A stretch of DNA of 55,247 bases from Deltaproteobacteria bacterium. GTDB taxonomy: Bacteria > Myxococcota_A > Polyangia > Polyangiales > Ga0077539. The translations under genes were made by a program, and so were the position numbers. Positions within the stretch are counted from its first letter, which is position 1, and every line of letters begins with the position of its first letter. Shown here in pieces: positions 37,806 to 46,800 of the stretch. The notes beneath the pieces are model-generated. The model was not told where the DNA came from, ran no database searches, and worked only from the letters and a program-made list of their open reading frames with translations. Where the stretch lies: the NCBI GenBank assembly GCA_947477565.1, contig CANJUR010000027.1, positions 1-55,247 of the forward strand. The letters are read 5' to 3'.

Positions 37806-38492
37806 ATGAGCGACGAAGACACGACCCGCGAGAAGTCCCATTTGGAGATCTCCTGGGAGGCTCTGGAAGACGCCTTCGAGAACAACGCTCCGGAGGTGCA
37901 CTCGTACCTCCATCGCACGACCGGCGAGGTGCTTCGCGTGGTCGATGGCGTGGCCGATCCGACCATGCATCAGCGCATCGCCATCGATGCGAGCTACCTG
38001 CGCGTCGATCCGGTTTCGTCGCGCGAGCAGTACCGCTGGATGGAGCGCTTCATCGCGACGGTGTCCGAAGGTGAACTGCGCACGCGGCTCGTCGCGTCCA
38101 TCGACGGCAAAGGGGCCTTTCGTCGTTTCAAGGACGTGCTGCTGACCTTTCCGGCCGATCGCGAACGATGGTTTCAGTTTCGCACTGAGCGTCTGCGGTC
38201 GTGCATGGAGGCCTGGCTCGACTCGCACGACCTCGAGGCGGTGCCGCGGGTGGTGTGGACGCCGCCGACGCCGGAGACCTCCTCCGAGACGCCTGCGGAG
38301 GATGAAGCCGTCGAGACCTTGCGGCGCGCCCGCATGGGCATCGAGGGCCTGCGGCGTCGCTTGCGTGACGCGGTCGATGGGGTGCCCGCCCGCGAGTTGG
38401 ACACCGCGCTCTCGTTCCTCGAATGGCTTCGCGATCGCAGTCGGATGGCGGCTGTGGAGAGCTTCGATCCGCGCGAAGACGCGGGCGGCTGA
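37806..38492 (+). CDS. UPF0158-family protein
   Basis: 228 residues. ISWEALEDAFENNAPEVHSYLHRTTGEVLRV followed by RMEWMERFI-like and GKGAFRRFKDVLLTFP..RERWFQFRTER is the UPF0158 pattern. The conserved end of that domain is at about 135; the rest is an acidic linker and a helical tail (VETLRRARMGIEGLRRRL) that is not typical of the short family members. Function is unknown in the family. Cytosolic. It lies six bases after glpK and three before the next gene, within a probable operon. Confidence 0.75.
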   Translation: MSDEDTTREKSHLEISWEALEDAFENNAPEVHSYLHRTTGEVLRVVDGVADPTMHQRIAIDASYLRVDPVSSREQYRWMERFIATVSEGELRTRLVASIDGKGAFRRFKDVLLTFPADRERWFQFRTERLRSCMEAWLDSHDLEAVPRVVWTPPTPETSSETPAEDEAVETLRRARMGIEGLRRRLRDAVDGVPARELDTALSFLEWLRDRSRMAAVESFDPREDAGG

Positions 38493-38495
38493 CCC

Positions 38496-39197
38496 ATGCT
38501 TGGCGCTCCCGTGCTCGCGTGGCTGACCGCAGTGGTCTTCGCGCAGCTCCTGGGCGCCGACACGGTGGTGCGCGCGCGCCCGCCGCCGGGAGAAACTTCG
38601 CTGGACGCAGTCCTCGCCTCCATCGAGCCCGAGTCCGATCCGACGCCGCGCTTCGTTCTGCAAAGTGATTTCGTGCTGCTGCTTCGCACTGAGTTGGCGA
38701 TGCGCGCGGCGCCCGATGCACTGCACATCGCGGTAGACGACACGGTCTCGTTGCCCGTTCTTGAGCAGCTCATGGCGGAGACGGTGGTGGTGCGCGAAGC
38801 GCAGCGGGCGGGGCTAGACGGTGTCGAAGCGACCGAACTCACCGCAGCAAGCTCGCTGGTCGCGGCCCGAATGGCACCGGCGGTGACGGTGGACGCGCTG
38901 CTCCGCGAGACCGGTACGTCGACGACGGAGTTCGAGGCACTTCTGCGGCGTCGGGTGGTGTCCGAGCGATACCTGCTCTCCCGGCGTCCGGAGCTGCTCG
39001 AGCCCACTGAAGAAGAACTGCGGGTGGCCTTGGAGCAGGAGCGATTTCGCTCGCTCGCCGGTACCGACGTGGCGCTCTCTGAGGGCCGTGCGGTGGTGCG
39101 TCGCGAGCTGATTCGGCGGGCGTTGCCGCGCGCGCTGCGGCAGTACTTGCGGGCGCTCGGGAGCCGCGTGCGCGTGCGTCGGTTTGGTGATGCCTGA
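38496..39197 (+). CDS. Exported helical protein, SurA-N-like
   Basis: 233 residues. A hydrophobic N-terminus (VLAWLTAVVFAQLLGA) could be a signal peptide or anchor. The segment from about 80 (LPVLEQLMAETVVVREAQRAGLDGVE, then TVDALLRETGTSTTEFEALLRRRVVSERYLLSRRP, EPTEEELRVALEQE) has the helical register of the N-terminal chaperone domain of SurA/PpiD proteins. No parvulin PPIase domain is present. A periplasmic chaperone-like role is an inference. It overlaps rimI by eight bases. Confidence 0.6.
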   Translation: MLGAPVLAWLTAVVFAQLLGADTVVRARPPPGETSLDAVLASIEPESDPTPRFVLQSDFVLLLRTELAMRAAPDALHIAVDDTVSLPVLEQLMAETVVVREAQRAGLDGVEATELTAASSLVAARMAPAVTVDALLRETGTSTTEFEALLRRRVVSERYLLSRRPELLEPTEEELRVALEQERFRSLAGTDVALSEGRAVVRRELIRRALPRALRQYLRALGSRVRVRRFGDA

Positions 39198-39681
39198 ACG
39201 ACCGCGGGTGCGACCCGCCGTGATGGTCGACGTCCCGGCAATCGCCGCCATCGAGCGCGCATGCTTCGGGCGCGATGAAGCGGAAGACCTGATCGCGGCA
39301 GAGCTCACGCGGGGCTGGGCTCGCGTCTGGGTTGCGGAGCTCCAGGCCGTGGGCATGGTGGCTTTCATCGACGGCTGGCTGGTGGCCGACGAGTTTGAGG
39401 TGCACTTCGTGGCGACGCTGCCCGAGTGGCAGCGCAAGGGGTTGGGCACGATGCTGCTCGATTACGTGGTTTTCCAGGCATTTTCGCAGGGGGCGCGCTC
39501 GGTCGTGCTGGAGGTCCGCCGGGGCAACACGGCAGCGCAGGCGCTATACCGAGCGCGTGACTTCGAGATCGTCGCAGAGCGGCGCGGGTACTACGACGAC
39601 GGCGAGGACGCGCTGGTGATGCGGAGCCCACTGGAGAGTTCTTTGGTGGCGGCGCGGCGGGCAGCCTACGGTGATTTTTGA
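39190..39681 (+). CDS. rimI: GNAT acetyltransferase, RimI-like
   Basis: About 163 residues. The GNAT core is complete: VRPAVMVDVPAIAAIERACFG, then VEVHFVATLPEWQRKGLGTMLL with the acetyl-CoA loop QRKGLG, and VLEVRRGNTAAQALYRARDFE, the RimI-type block. RimI acetylates the N-terminus of ribosomal protein S18; other N-acetyltransferases share the pattern, so the target is likely rather than proven. TTG, GTG and ATG occur in consecutive codons at 39184-39192; the ATG at 39190 is chosen. The stop overlaps the next ATG by one base (TGATG). Confidence 0.8.
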   Translation: MPERPRVRPAVMVDVPAIAAIERACFGRDEAEDLIAAELTRGWARVWVAELQAVGMVAFIDGWLVADEFEVHFVATLPEWQRKGLGTMLLDYVVFQAFSQGARSVVLEVRRGNTAAQALYRARDFEIVAERRGYYDDGEDALVMRSPLESSLVAARRAAYGDF

Positions 39682-41117
39682 TGCCCCGCGCGAGAGAGAC
39701 GTCCATCCGCGCTGAAGGCCGCCGCGACCGCGACGAAGAGCCCACGAGCGGGGCCGCGAAGCCCGAGCCGGTGGTGCTCGCGCAAACTGCCGAGGCTGCC
39801 AACGAGCCCGAGATGCCCTTCGTGGAGGGGCGTTGGCGCAGCTACAAAGAGCGCGTGGCGTCCCTCGCCGATCGCGTCACCGAGGCGCAGCGGCCGATCC
39901 GAATTCTGAACGCCTTGAAGTGGGAGGGAAACGTCTGGGACAACTTCCGGCGCTCGCGCTTCAAGGAGCCGCCGCGCATCGACGCCGACTGGTACAGCAG
40001 GGTGGAGCTGGGCTTCGACCCGGTGGCTCGCGGCCGCGATTTCCAGGACCTCGCTGACTCCGTTCGTCGCGAACTCGGCGACGACGACGCTCTCGCTCGC
40101 ATCCTTGGTGCGACCTGCCTTGAGTACCGCGACGTCTGCGCGATGCTGACGGTGCGCGGAACCCCTGAATTTCACGCTTATTCACGACGGCTCTACGGCT
40201 CGCCGAAGGACACGTTTCCCGACGGGCACACGACGGTCCGCGAGATCGCGCACACCCTCTACAACCTGCTTAACAGCCTCGACGAGCCCACCCTTGGGCT
40301 GCAACCCCCGCGCGACCTCGAAGGCGCTCAGGTCGTTGATATTCTCCAGGGGCGCTTCACGAAGTACTTCGGTGAGTCCGCGGTCAACGTGGCAATCGAC
40401 GACGGAATCATCGCCGACGCCGCGGCCGGCGGGGACTACGTGAAGATCCGCGGGGGCGCTCGCTTCAGCCAGGTGGACGTGGATATCCTGGAGGTTCACG
40501 AGGGTTGGGTGCACGTCGCGACGAGCCTCAACGGCGCGCAGCAGCACGTCGCCCGCTGGCTCTCCAAGGGGCCTCCGCGGACGACCTCCGTGCAGGAGGG
40601 TCTGGCGGTATTGATGGAGGTGTTGACCTTCCGTAGTCACCCGCGCCGCGCGCGTCGTCTCAACGAGCGGGTGATCGCCATCGACAAGGCCGAGGACGGT
40701 GCGGATTTCCTGGATATCTTCGAGTGGCATCGCACCGAAGGGTACGAGGAAGAGGAGTGCTTCAACGCCGCGCGGCGGGTCTTCCGCGGCGGCACTCTCG
40801 GCGGCGGCTCGCCCTTCACCAAGGACATCTCGTACACGAAGGGACTCGTGTCGAACTACCACTTCATCCGGTCGGCGATCCGTGCGGCGCGGCCCGAACT
40901 GGTGAGGTTCTTGTTTGTGGGCAAGGTGGCGCACGAGGACGTGCCGGTGCTCTGGTCGCGCGTGGCAGACGGGGTGGTGCGCCCGCCGAAGTTTCTGCCA
41001 CCGCTGTTCAGCGACCTCAACGGTCTGGCGATCTGGATGGCCTACTCGACGTTCTTCTCCCAGATGGGTTTCCAGGAGATGTTCGACTACTACGCCAGGC
41101 TCTTTCGGCAGGCCTGA
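39681..41117 (+). CDS. DUF1704 (QEGLA motif) metallopeptidase-like protein
   Basis: 478 residues. HEGWVH (His273, Glu274, His278) is the HExxxH zinc motif and QEGLA (305-309) gives the family its old name, flavohemoglobin expression-modulating QEGLA protein. The eukaryotic relatives (MATCAP) are tyrosine carboxypeptidases that trim tubulin with this fold, so a zinc peptidase activity is plausible here. The Glu of QEGLA is the expected third metal ligand. There is no signal peptide, so it acts in the cytosol; the bacterial substrate is not known. It is the last gene of the glpK-side group, coupled to rimI by TGATG, and converges on the next gene. Confidence 0.85.
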   Translation: MPRARETSIRAEGRRDRDEEPTSGAAKPEPVVLAQTAEAANEPEMPFVEGRWRSYKERVASLADRVTEAQRPIRILNALKWEGNVWDNFRRSRFKEPPRIDADWYSRVELGFDPVARGRDFQDLADSVRRELGDDDALARILGATCLEYRDVCAMLTVRGTPEFHAYSRRLYGSPKDTFPDGHTTVREIAHTLYNLLNSLDEPTLGLQPPRDLEGAQVVDILQGRFTKYFGESAVNVAIDDGIIADAAAGGDYVKIRGGARFSQVDVDILEVHEGWVHVATSLNGAQQHVARWLSKGPPRTTSVQEGLAVLMEVLTFRSHPRRARRLNERVIAIDKAEDGADFLDIFEWHRTEGYEEEECFNAARRVFRGGTLGGGSPFTKDISYTKGLVSNYHFIRSAIRAARPELVRFLFVGKVAHEDVPVLWSRVADGVVRPPKFLPPLFSDLNGLAIWMAYSTFFSQMGFQEMFDYYARLFRQA

Positions 41118-41127
41118 CGGCGGCAGA

Positions 41128-41529
41128 TCAGCGGGTCGCGACGAGCAGCGCCCAGCCCAGCACGGCGAGCCCGAGACCGGCCGCCGCGCCGAGGTAGCGG
41201 TAGCGGTGTTCGCCTCCGCGCAGGCCGTACGCGTGGCCGAGGAGGGCCCCAACGATGAAGCACACCGGCACGACCACGCCGGAAAGCTTTGCGGCTACCT
41301 CGACGCCTGCCCGGCCCCGCCCGGCGAGCGCGCGGGTCTCGATCGCCCAGGTGATTGCGAAGCCCGCGACGAGTCCGACTGATCCGCCGGTGATCCAGCC
41401 GAAGCGTGCGGCCCAGGTCTGACGCTCGAGTGCTGTGTCTTCGGTGCTCAACGGGACGCTCCGGGCGGCGATGCGGTAGAGAGTGGCGACGGGAGGGTTA
41501 GACGCCCTCCGCGCGGATGGGCTATACAC
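41128..41529 (-). CDS. Small membrane protein, hypothetical
   Basis: 133 residues as drawn from a GTG at 41529, with three hydrophobic segments ([58 protein letters not shown]). The first ~26 residues look non-coding; a TTG at 41451 with GGAG seven bases upstream would give a more natural start ([13 protein letters not shown]). Ten bases separate its stop from that of the facing DUF1704 gene. No family recognised. Confidence 0.5.
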   Translation of the reverse strand: MYSPSARRASNPPVATLYRIAARSVPLSTEDTALERQTWAARFGWITGGSVGLVAGFAITWAIETRALAGRGRAGVEVAAKLSGVVVPVCFIVGALLGHAYGLRGGEHRYRYLGAAAGLGLAVLGWALLVATR

Positions 41530-41627
41530 CGCGCCGCCCGACCGGGTCGCGTCGTTCCTACACGCTGGCAGGAGACTGCTGCGAGACGCGCGGCCACGAA
41601 AATCCCACGCACGGAGACGAAAGAATC

Positions 41628-43022
41628 ATGGCAAGAGTCTTTGCACGGCCCACCGAGGGCGAGGCCATCACCCGCGGCGCAGACGGTCACCTCAACGTCC
41701 CGGATCACCCCATCCTTCCCTTCATCGAGGGCGACGGCACGGGTCCGGACATCTGGCGTTCCAGCGTTCGCGTTCTCGATGCGGCGGTGGCGAAGGCCTA
41801 CGGCGGCAAGAAAAAAATTGTCTGGCACGAGGTCTACGCGGGCGAGAAGAGCAAGAAGCTTTTCAATAGCTGGCTCCCGGACGAGACCGTCGATGACTTC
41901 CGCGACTACCTCGTGGGCATCAAGGGCCCGCTGACCACGCCGGTCGGCAAGGGCATCCGCTCGCTCAACGTGGCGCTTCGCCAGATGCTCGATCTCTACG
42001 TCTGCCTCCGCCCGGTGCGGTGGTTCCAGGGCGTTCCGTCGCCGGTGAAGGCGCCGGAGAAGGTCGATATGGTGATCTTCCGCGAGAACTGCGAGGACAT
42101 CTACGCGGGCATCGAATACGAGGCCGAATCCGCGGACGCCGGGAAGCTCATCGCCTTCCTCCAGAACGAGATGGGCGTGAAGAAGATCCGCTTCCCGGAG
42201 ACCTCGGGCATCGGCATCAAGCCGGTGTCGCGCGATGGCACCGAGCGGCTCGTTCGCGCTGCCATCCGCTACGCCCTCGACGAGAAGCGCAAGAGCGTGA
42301 CCATCGTCCACAAGGGCAACATCATGAAGTTCACCGAAGGGGCCTTCCGCGACTGGGGCTACGCTCTGGCGATGCGGGAGTTTCGCGCCGACGTGGTGAC
42401 CGAGCGCGAGAGCTGGATCTTCGGTAACAAAGAGGCGAACCCGAGCCTCTCGAACCTCGACAACGCGAAGATGGTCGAGCCGGGCTTCGACATGGGGCAG
42501 CCGGACTTCCAGGCGGGTCTCGTGGCGGAGGTCGATGAAGCGATGAAGCTCTGGGAGACCCACGGCGCGGGCAAGTGGAAGTCCAAGCTGATGATCAAGG
42601 ACTCCATCGCGGACATCACGTTGCAGCAGGTGCTCACCCGCGCGGAGGCCTTCGACGTCATCGCGACGCTCAACCTCAACGGCGACTACCTCTCCGACGC
42701 GCTCGCGGCGCAGGTCGGCGGCATCGGCATCGCCCCCGGCGGCAACATCAACTACATGACCGGCCACGCCATCTTCGAGGCGACGCACGGCACCGCGCCG
42801 AAGTACGCCAACCTCGATCAGGTGAACCCTGGATCAGTGATTCTTTCCGGCGAGATGATGCTCCGGCACCTCGGATGGAAGGAGGCCGCTGATCTGGTCA
42901 TCAAGGGCATGGACGGCGCCATTGCCTCCAAGCGAGTGACCTACGACTTCGCGCGGCAGATGCAGGGCGCCACGAAGGTGAAGTGCTCCGAGTTTGGCGA
43001 CGCCGTCATCGCGAATATGTGA
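41628..43022 (+). CDS. icd: Isocitrate dehydrogenase, NADP type
   Basis: 464 residues. It oxidatively decarboxylates isocitrate to 2-oxoglutarate in the TCA cycle. Recognised by [33 protein letters not shown] (holding the Ser phosphorylated by IDH kinase in E. coli), [37 protein letters not shown], and [13 protein letters not shown]. It is longer than the E. coli enzyme, with extra residues around [21 protein letters not shown] and TLLW-like segments. The ATG at 41628 has GGAG about 12 bases upstream. NADP specificity is assigned from overall similarity. A hairpin follows the stop at 43032-43054. Confidence 0.95.
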   Translation: MARVFARPTEGEAITRGADGHLNVPDHPILPFIEGDGTGPDIWRSSVRVLDAAVAKAYGGKKKIVWHEVYAGEKSKKLFNSWLPDETVDDFRDYLVGIKGPLTTPVGKGIRSLNVALRQMLDLYVCLRPVRWFQGVPSPVKAPEKVDMVIFRENCEDIYAGIEYEAESADAGKLIAFLQNEMGVKKIRFPETSGIGIKPVSRDGTERLVRAAIRYALDEKRKSVTIVHKGNIMKFTEGAFRDWGYALAMREFRADVVTERESWIFGNKEANPSLSNLDNAKMVEPGFDMGQPDFQAGLVAEVDEAMKLWETHGAGKWKSKLMIKDSIADITLQQVLTRAEAFDVIATLNLNGDYLSDALAAQVGGIGIAPGGNINYMTGHAIFEATHGTAPKYANLDQVNPGSVILSGEMMLRHLGWKEAADLVIKGMDGAIASKRVTYDFARQMQGATKVKCSEFGDAVIANM

Positions 43023-43031
43023 TCGCCGTCT

Positions 43032-43054
43032 GGGCGTCGGTGTCATCGACGCCC
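43032..43054 (+). terminator. Hairpin after icd
   Basis: GGGCGTCG (43032-43039) and CGACGCCC (43047-43054) are perfect complements around the loop GTGTCAT. It starts ten bases past the icd stop codon. There is no strong T-tract, but the position suits transcription end. Confidence 0.5.
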
Positions 43055-43208
43055 CCAAAGTCCCGCTCTCCTCCACTCCCCCGTCCCTAACTTCTGCTTC
43101 GAGACCTCAGCGGACACTCACTGCGGCGAGCAGACGCGTATTGACCAGAGGGGCGGCGCTGGGCTGTGATCAGACACCTGCCCACTCCTTCCGTCACGTG
43201 AGGAATCG

Positions 43209-43841
43209 ATGCCCATCACCCATCGCGTTCAGCAGGGCGACTGCCTTGTCAGCATCGCCGAGAGCTACGGTTTCTTTTGGGAGACCCTCTGGAATCTCCC
43301 AGCAAACAAGCCGATTCGCGACATCCGTCGGGACCCGACGGTGCTGCTTGCAGGCGACGAGGTGGTCATCCCCGAGCGCACGATCAAGGACTTCGTCCGT
43401 CCGACCGGCGCCCGGCACACCTTCCGCGTGAAGAACATCCCCGCGCGGCTCAATCTCCGTCTGCACGACGAGGGTGGGCGACCGCGCTCGGGCCTCGAGT
43501 ACGTGCTCACCATCGACGGCGTCGAGACGACCGGCACCACCGACGCCGACGGGGCCGTGCGGGCGCCTGTTTCGCCGACGGCGCGTCGGGGCACGCTGCT
43601 GCTGGTGGCCTCGGCGGAGACCTTCACGCTCAACCTCGGGCACCTCGACCCGGTCGATACGGTGCGCGGCGCGCAGGCGCGGCTCGCGCAGATGGGCACG
43701 TACGTCGGCGACGTCGATGGTTCGTTGAACCCGGCGTTCGTGGTGGCGCTGCGCAGCTTTCAACTGAGCCAGGGGCTCTCGGAGACCGGCGAACTGGACC
43801 CCTCGACGCAGTCGGCGTTGCGCGAGGCCCATGGTGGTTGA
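43209..43841 (+). CDS. LysM and peptidoglycan-binding domain protein
   Basis: 210 residues. ITHRVQQGDCLVSIAESYGFFWETLWNLPANKP...DEVVIPER is a LysM domain (about 3-57). An Ig-like middle part (residues 70-140) carries LRLHDEGGRPRSGLEYVLTIDG, the same kind of beta-sandwich seen in VgrG tails. TVRGAQARLAQMGTYVGDVDG then PAFVVALRSFQLSQGLSETGELD is a peptidoglycan_binding_1 fold (about 150-205). There is no signal peptide. LysM/PGB proteins of this layout commonly sit beside type VI or contractile-injection effectors. GAGG lies five bases before the ATG. The next gene follows after 45 bases that hold an inverted repeat. Confidence 0.85.
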   Translation: MPITHRVQQGDCLVSIAESYGFFWETLWNLPANKPIRDIRRDPTVLLAGDEVVIPERTIKDFVRPTGARHTFRVKNIPARLNLRLHDEGGRPRSGLEYVLTIDGVETTGTTDADGAVRAPVSPTARRGTLLLVASAETFTLNLGHLDPVDTVRGAQARLAQMGTYVGDVDGSLNPAFVVALRSFQLSQGLSETGELDPSTQSALREAHGG

Positions 43842-43883
43842 TCACGATATTTACGCGACGGCGACGGCCCGACAGGTGATCAA
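43838..43883 (+). promoter_or_regulatory. Inverted repeat hiding the effector ribosome binding site
   Basis: TTGATCAC (43838-43845) and GTGATCAA (43876-43883) are perfect reverse complements 30 bases apart. The right arm includes the AGGTGA that serves as ribosome binding site for the ATG at 43887. The left arm includes the TGA stop of the LysM gene. A ribosome ending at that stop would cover the left arm and open the fold, which suggests translational coupling. Confidence 0.5.
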
Positions 43884-43886
43884 TCC

Positions 43887-46800
43887 ATGACGGTTCACGT
43901 AAAGGTCAGCAGCGTCGAATCCGCGTTCGATTGGCAAGAGCGGGCCACCCTCGCGATCGGGATGTTCGCCACGGTGGTGGTCGATGTGTGGTTTACGACC
44001 GATCTGACCGGAGGAAAATTCTCGATCTCGCACCCCGGAATGGAGACGGTGGAGGTCGAGGTGGCGTCCCGCAAGGCGACGGGTTCGTGGTCGCTCATTG
44101 GGAAGCGACCGATCGCCCCGGGCGACCTGACGCGAGTCGAGAAGTTGAAATGCCAGGTGAGAGCCGAGCGCACGACGGATGCGCCGGAGGCCTTCACTCT
44201 GCATGCGGTGAGCAATTGCGACACCGAGAGCAGCACGGCGCACACGCTGCGGGTGCTGGCTGACGGGCGTTCACTGACGGCGGCGATGGTGACGGTGCGC
44301 CTGCCTTCCGGGGCCGCGGTCCCGGTACTCAGCGCGGCGAGGGGCGGCAGCACCGGACCGACATCGACTCATCAAAATACTGTCCGGGCGTTTACGAAGT
44401 TTTACGGGCAGCTGCTCTTCAAAGACCCGGATGGGGTCGAGCGAGCTTTTCCCGCCGACATGCCCGTGAAGGCGATGCTCGGCTCGCACCCATCGCATGC
44501 CATCGATGCCAGGATCGGCCCCGATGGCATCCTTGCGATCGAGATGATCGGTGCCTCACTTGTCATTGCGCAAAAGGATCTGAAGCTCCGGTTCGAGGCG
44601 CCGGACGGCAACAATTTCGTCTTGTGCGAGGTGCCTGACGGCGCCGCGGCGCAGACTCTGGGGGCGGAGCCGACGCCTGACGCCGCGGGCAACTACGACA
44701 AGCGATTCTTCAAGCTTCCGAAGGCCTGGACGATGCGCCAGGCCGACTGGACCGTGACCGGAGATGACAGTCGGTGGGTGCCCGAGACTGCGCACTTCAA
44801 GATGACCAGGGATGGACTCGCGGCGAGCCTCGGCACTCCCGAGGCACCGGTGAAGTTGGTGCTCGACCCGCACTGGCAATACCTGAAGTTTGAGTACTTC
44901 GATCGGCACTACGGGCACAGCGACCACGGCGATGCTGCGAAGACCGTCGCCCCGCTTTTGATCGCGGGCGAATGCGTCAAGCCGGCGCGCGATGATCCCT
45001 ACGCCGAAGACACGAAGAGCAACTGGTGGCTGAAGGAGGGCGAGGCGATCATCCAGTGTGTGCCGTGGATCGTGCAGAAAGGCCTGGATGGCACCGCGGC
45101 GGCGCGCCCGAGCACGGACACGCTGCTCCGGTTTACGACGGCGGTCCGCACCTGCATGGAGTCTACTTCGGCGACGGTGCGCAATCGCGTGGTGGCCACG
45201 GAAGAACAACTGAAGCCCGGCCCCGAGCGGCTCAAGTTCTATGACCTTCCGGTAGAGTGGCAATCACGCAATTACTACGCGAAGTTGTCAGACACCGCCG
45301 GGGAGTTTGGCTGGTATGAAGAGATCGCGGACAAGCCGACGACGAAGGCGAAGCCGTTGGTCTTTTCGCTCGATGACATCGTGTTGACCAACGCGTTGGG
45401 TCAGCGCCTCGGGACCTGGACGCACGGCGATCGTCTGGCCATCTTCGCGAACACCTTCGACGACTCGCTCGGCGACGCTTCGAAGGAGGGAATCTACAAA
45501 CCCGACGACGCGGCGAAGCTCCCCTGGTACACGAAGACACCCGCGGCGGGGGCGCCCGAGGAGCACGAGAACTATGTCGTCGATCGCCCGAAGTGGGTGC
45601 GGCTCATCGCGGCGCAGGGCAACCTCTTCGACGTCTTCGACCAGCGCACCGTGGCGAGCGCGTCCGCTAAGCCCGACTACGACGTGATCGGCGCGCGGGC
45701 GGCGGTGTGTTGGGTGGACACATCGGTGCAGATTCAGGCAACGACCGTCCGCAGGTGGACGGATGCCGGATGGTTGGAGATACCCGGCAGCGCACCGGCG
45801 CCGGGTCGCTATTTTCTTCATTTTCCCACCCGCGTTGACCAGGAATTCTTCTCGATTCAGCCCTACTACACTCAAGAGTACGTCGAGCGCTTCGGCAAAT
45901 ACCTCGATGCGGGATCGACGGGCGAGATCGGCCGATTCGACATGGCGCTAGTCCGCTGTTGTGGCGTGAAGACCGTGGGCGGCGCGGCGGTCGAGCAGTC
46001 CATCAACCTGTATTTCCACAAACTGTGCTTCGACGCGACGGCGCACGCGCCGATCGGCATGGCGATCGATACCTATCAAGTGGAGTATGTGCGCAACGTT
46101 CTCAATCGCTTCAATGGACTCGATGCCAAGAACGACCAGGGCCGTCCTGAGCTTCTCCCGAAGGAGCCCGCGAAGGCCATCCGTGTGGAGGTGTTGACCG
46201 TCCTCCAGGGGACGCCAGAGGCTCAGGCGCACTACAAGATCTCGTTGACGGACTCGACGGAGGGCGGCCGCGACAACCGCGCAATCAGCGGCGTGGGCGG
46301 TACGGGTAACTCGGCGCCGCAGGACTCGGGCGACGACAGTGGCTTCGTCAATGCGCACGAGCACGGCCACCAGAGCGCCTTGCCGGACGAATACAACGAG
46401 CGCTGGAGCGCGGCCTCGTATGGGCAGCCGAGCTTCTACTCCACGCTCCCGGGCGATCCCTACGAACTCGACGGCCGCACGGTGGAGTTTCAAGAGAACA
46501 ACGCGCCGTTGATGAACGGCAATCACAAGCTGCACAATCGGTACTTCTGGCAGTCGGCGGAGTGGGTGCGGCAGGTGCTGAAGTTCGAGTTGAACGTGAA
46601 GCTCGGCGGAACCCATGACAAATACTGCCTCCCGCCGTATCCGACCGCGCTCGAGGCGAAGCGGAACTACGCATTCTGGCCATTGAACCCTTCGATGAAC
46701 GACGTCGCGCTCGCACCGCGCGCGCCCCTCACCGCCAATCGGGGCAAGGTGGACCTCTACCTGTATGCGACCGGTGCCGACGCGTTCGCGGTGAAGACGC

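Noticed and set aside
35613..38726. A 1037-codon open frame on the minus strand
   Set aside because: Most of it lies antisense to glpK and the UPF0158 gene, which have clear family motifs. Only the last 200 codons (35613-36212) look like a protein with membrane helices.
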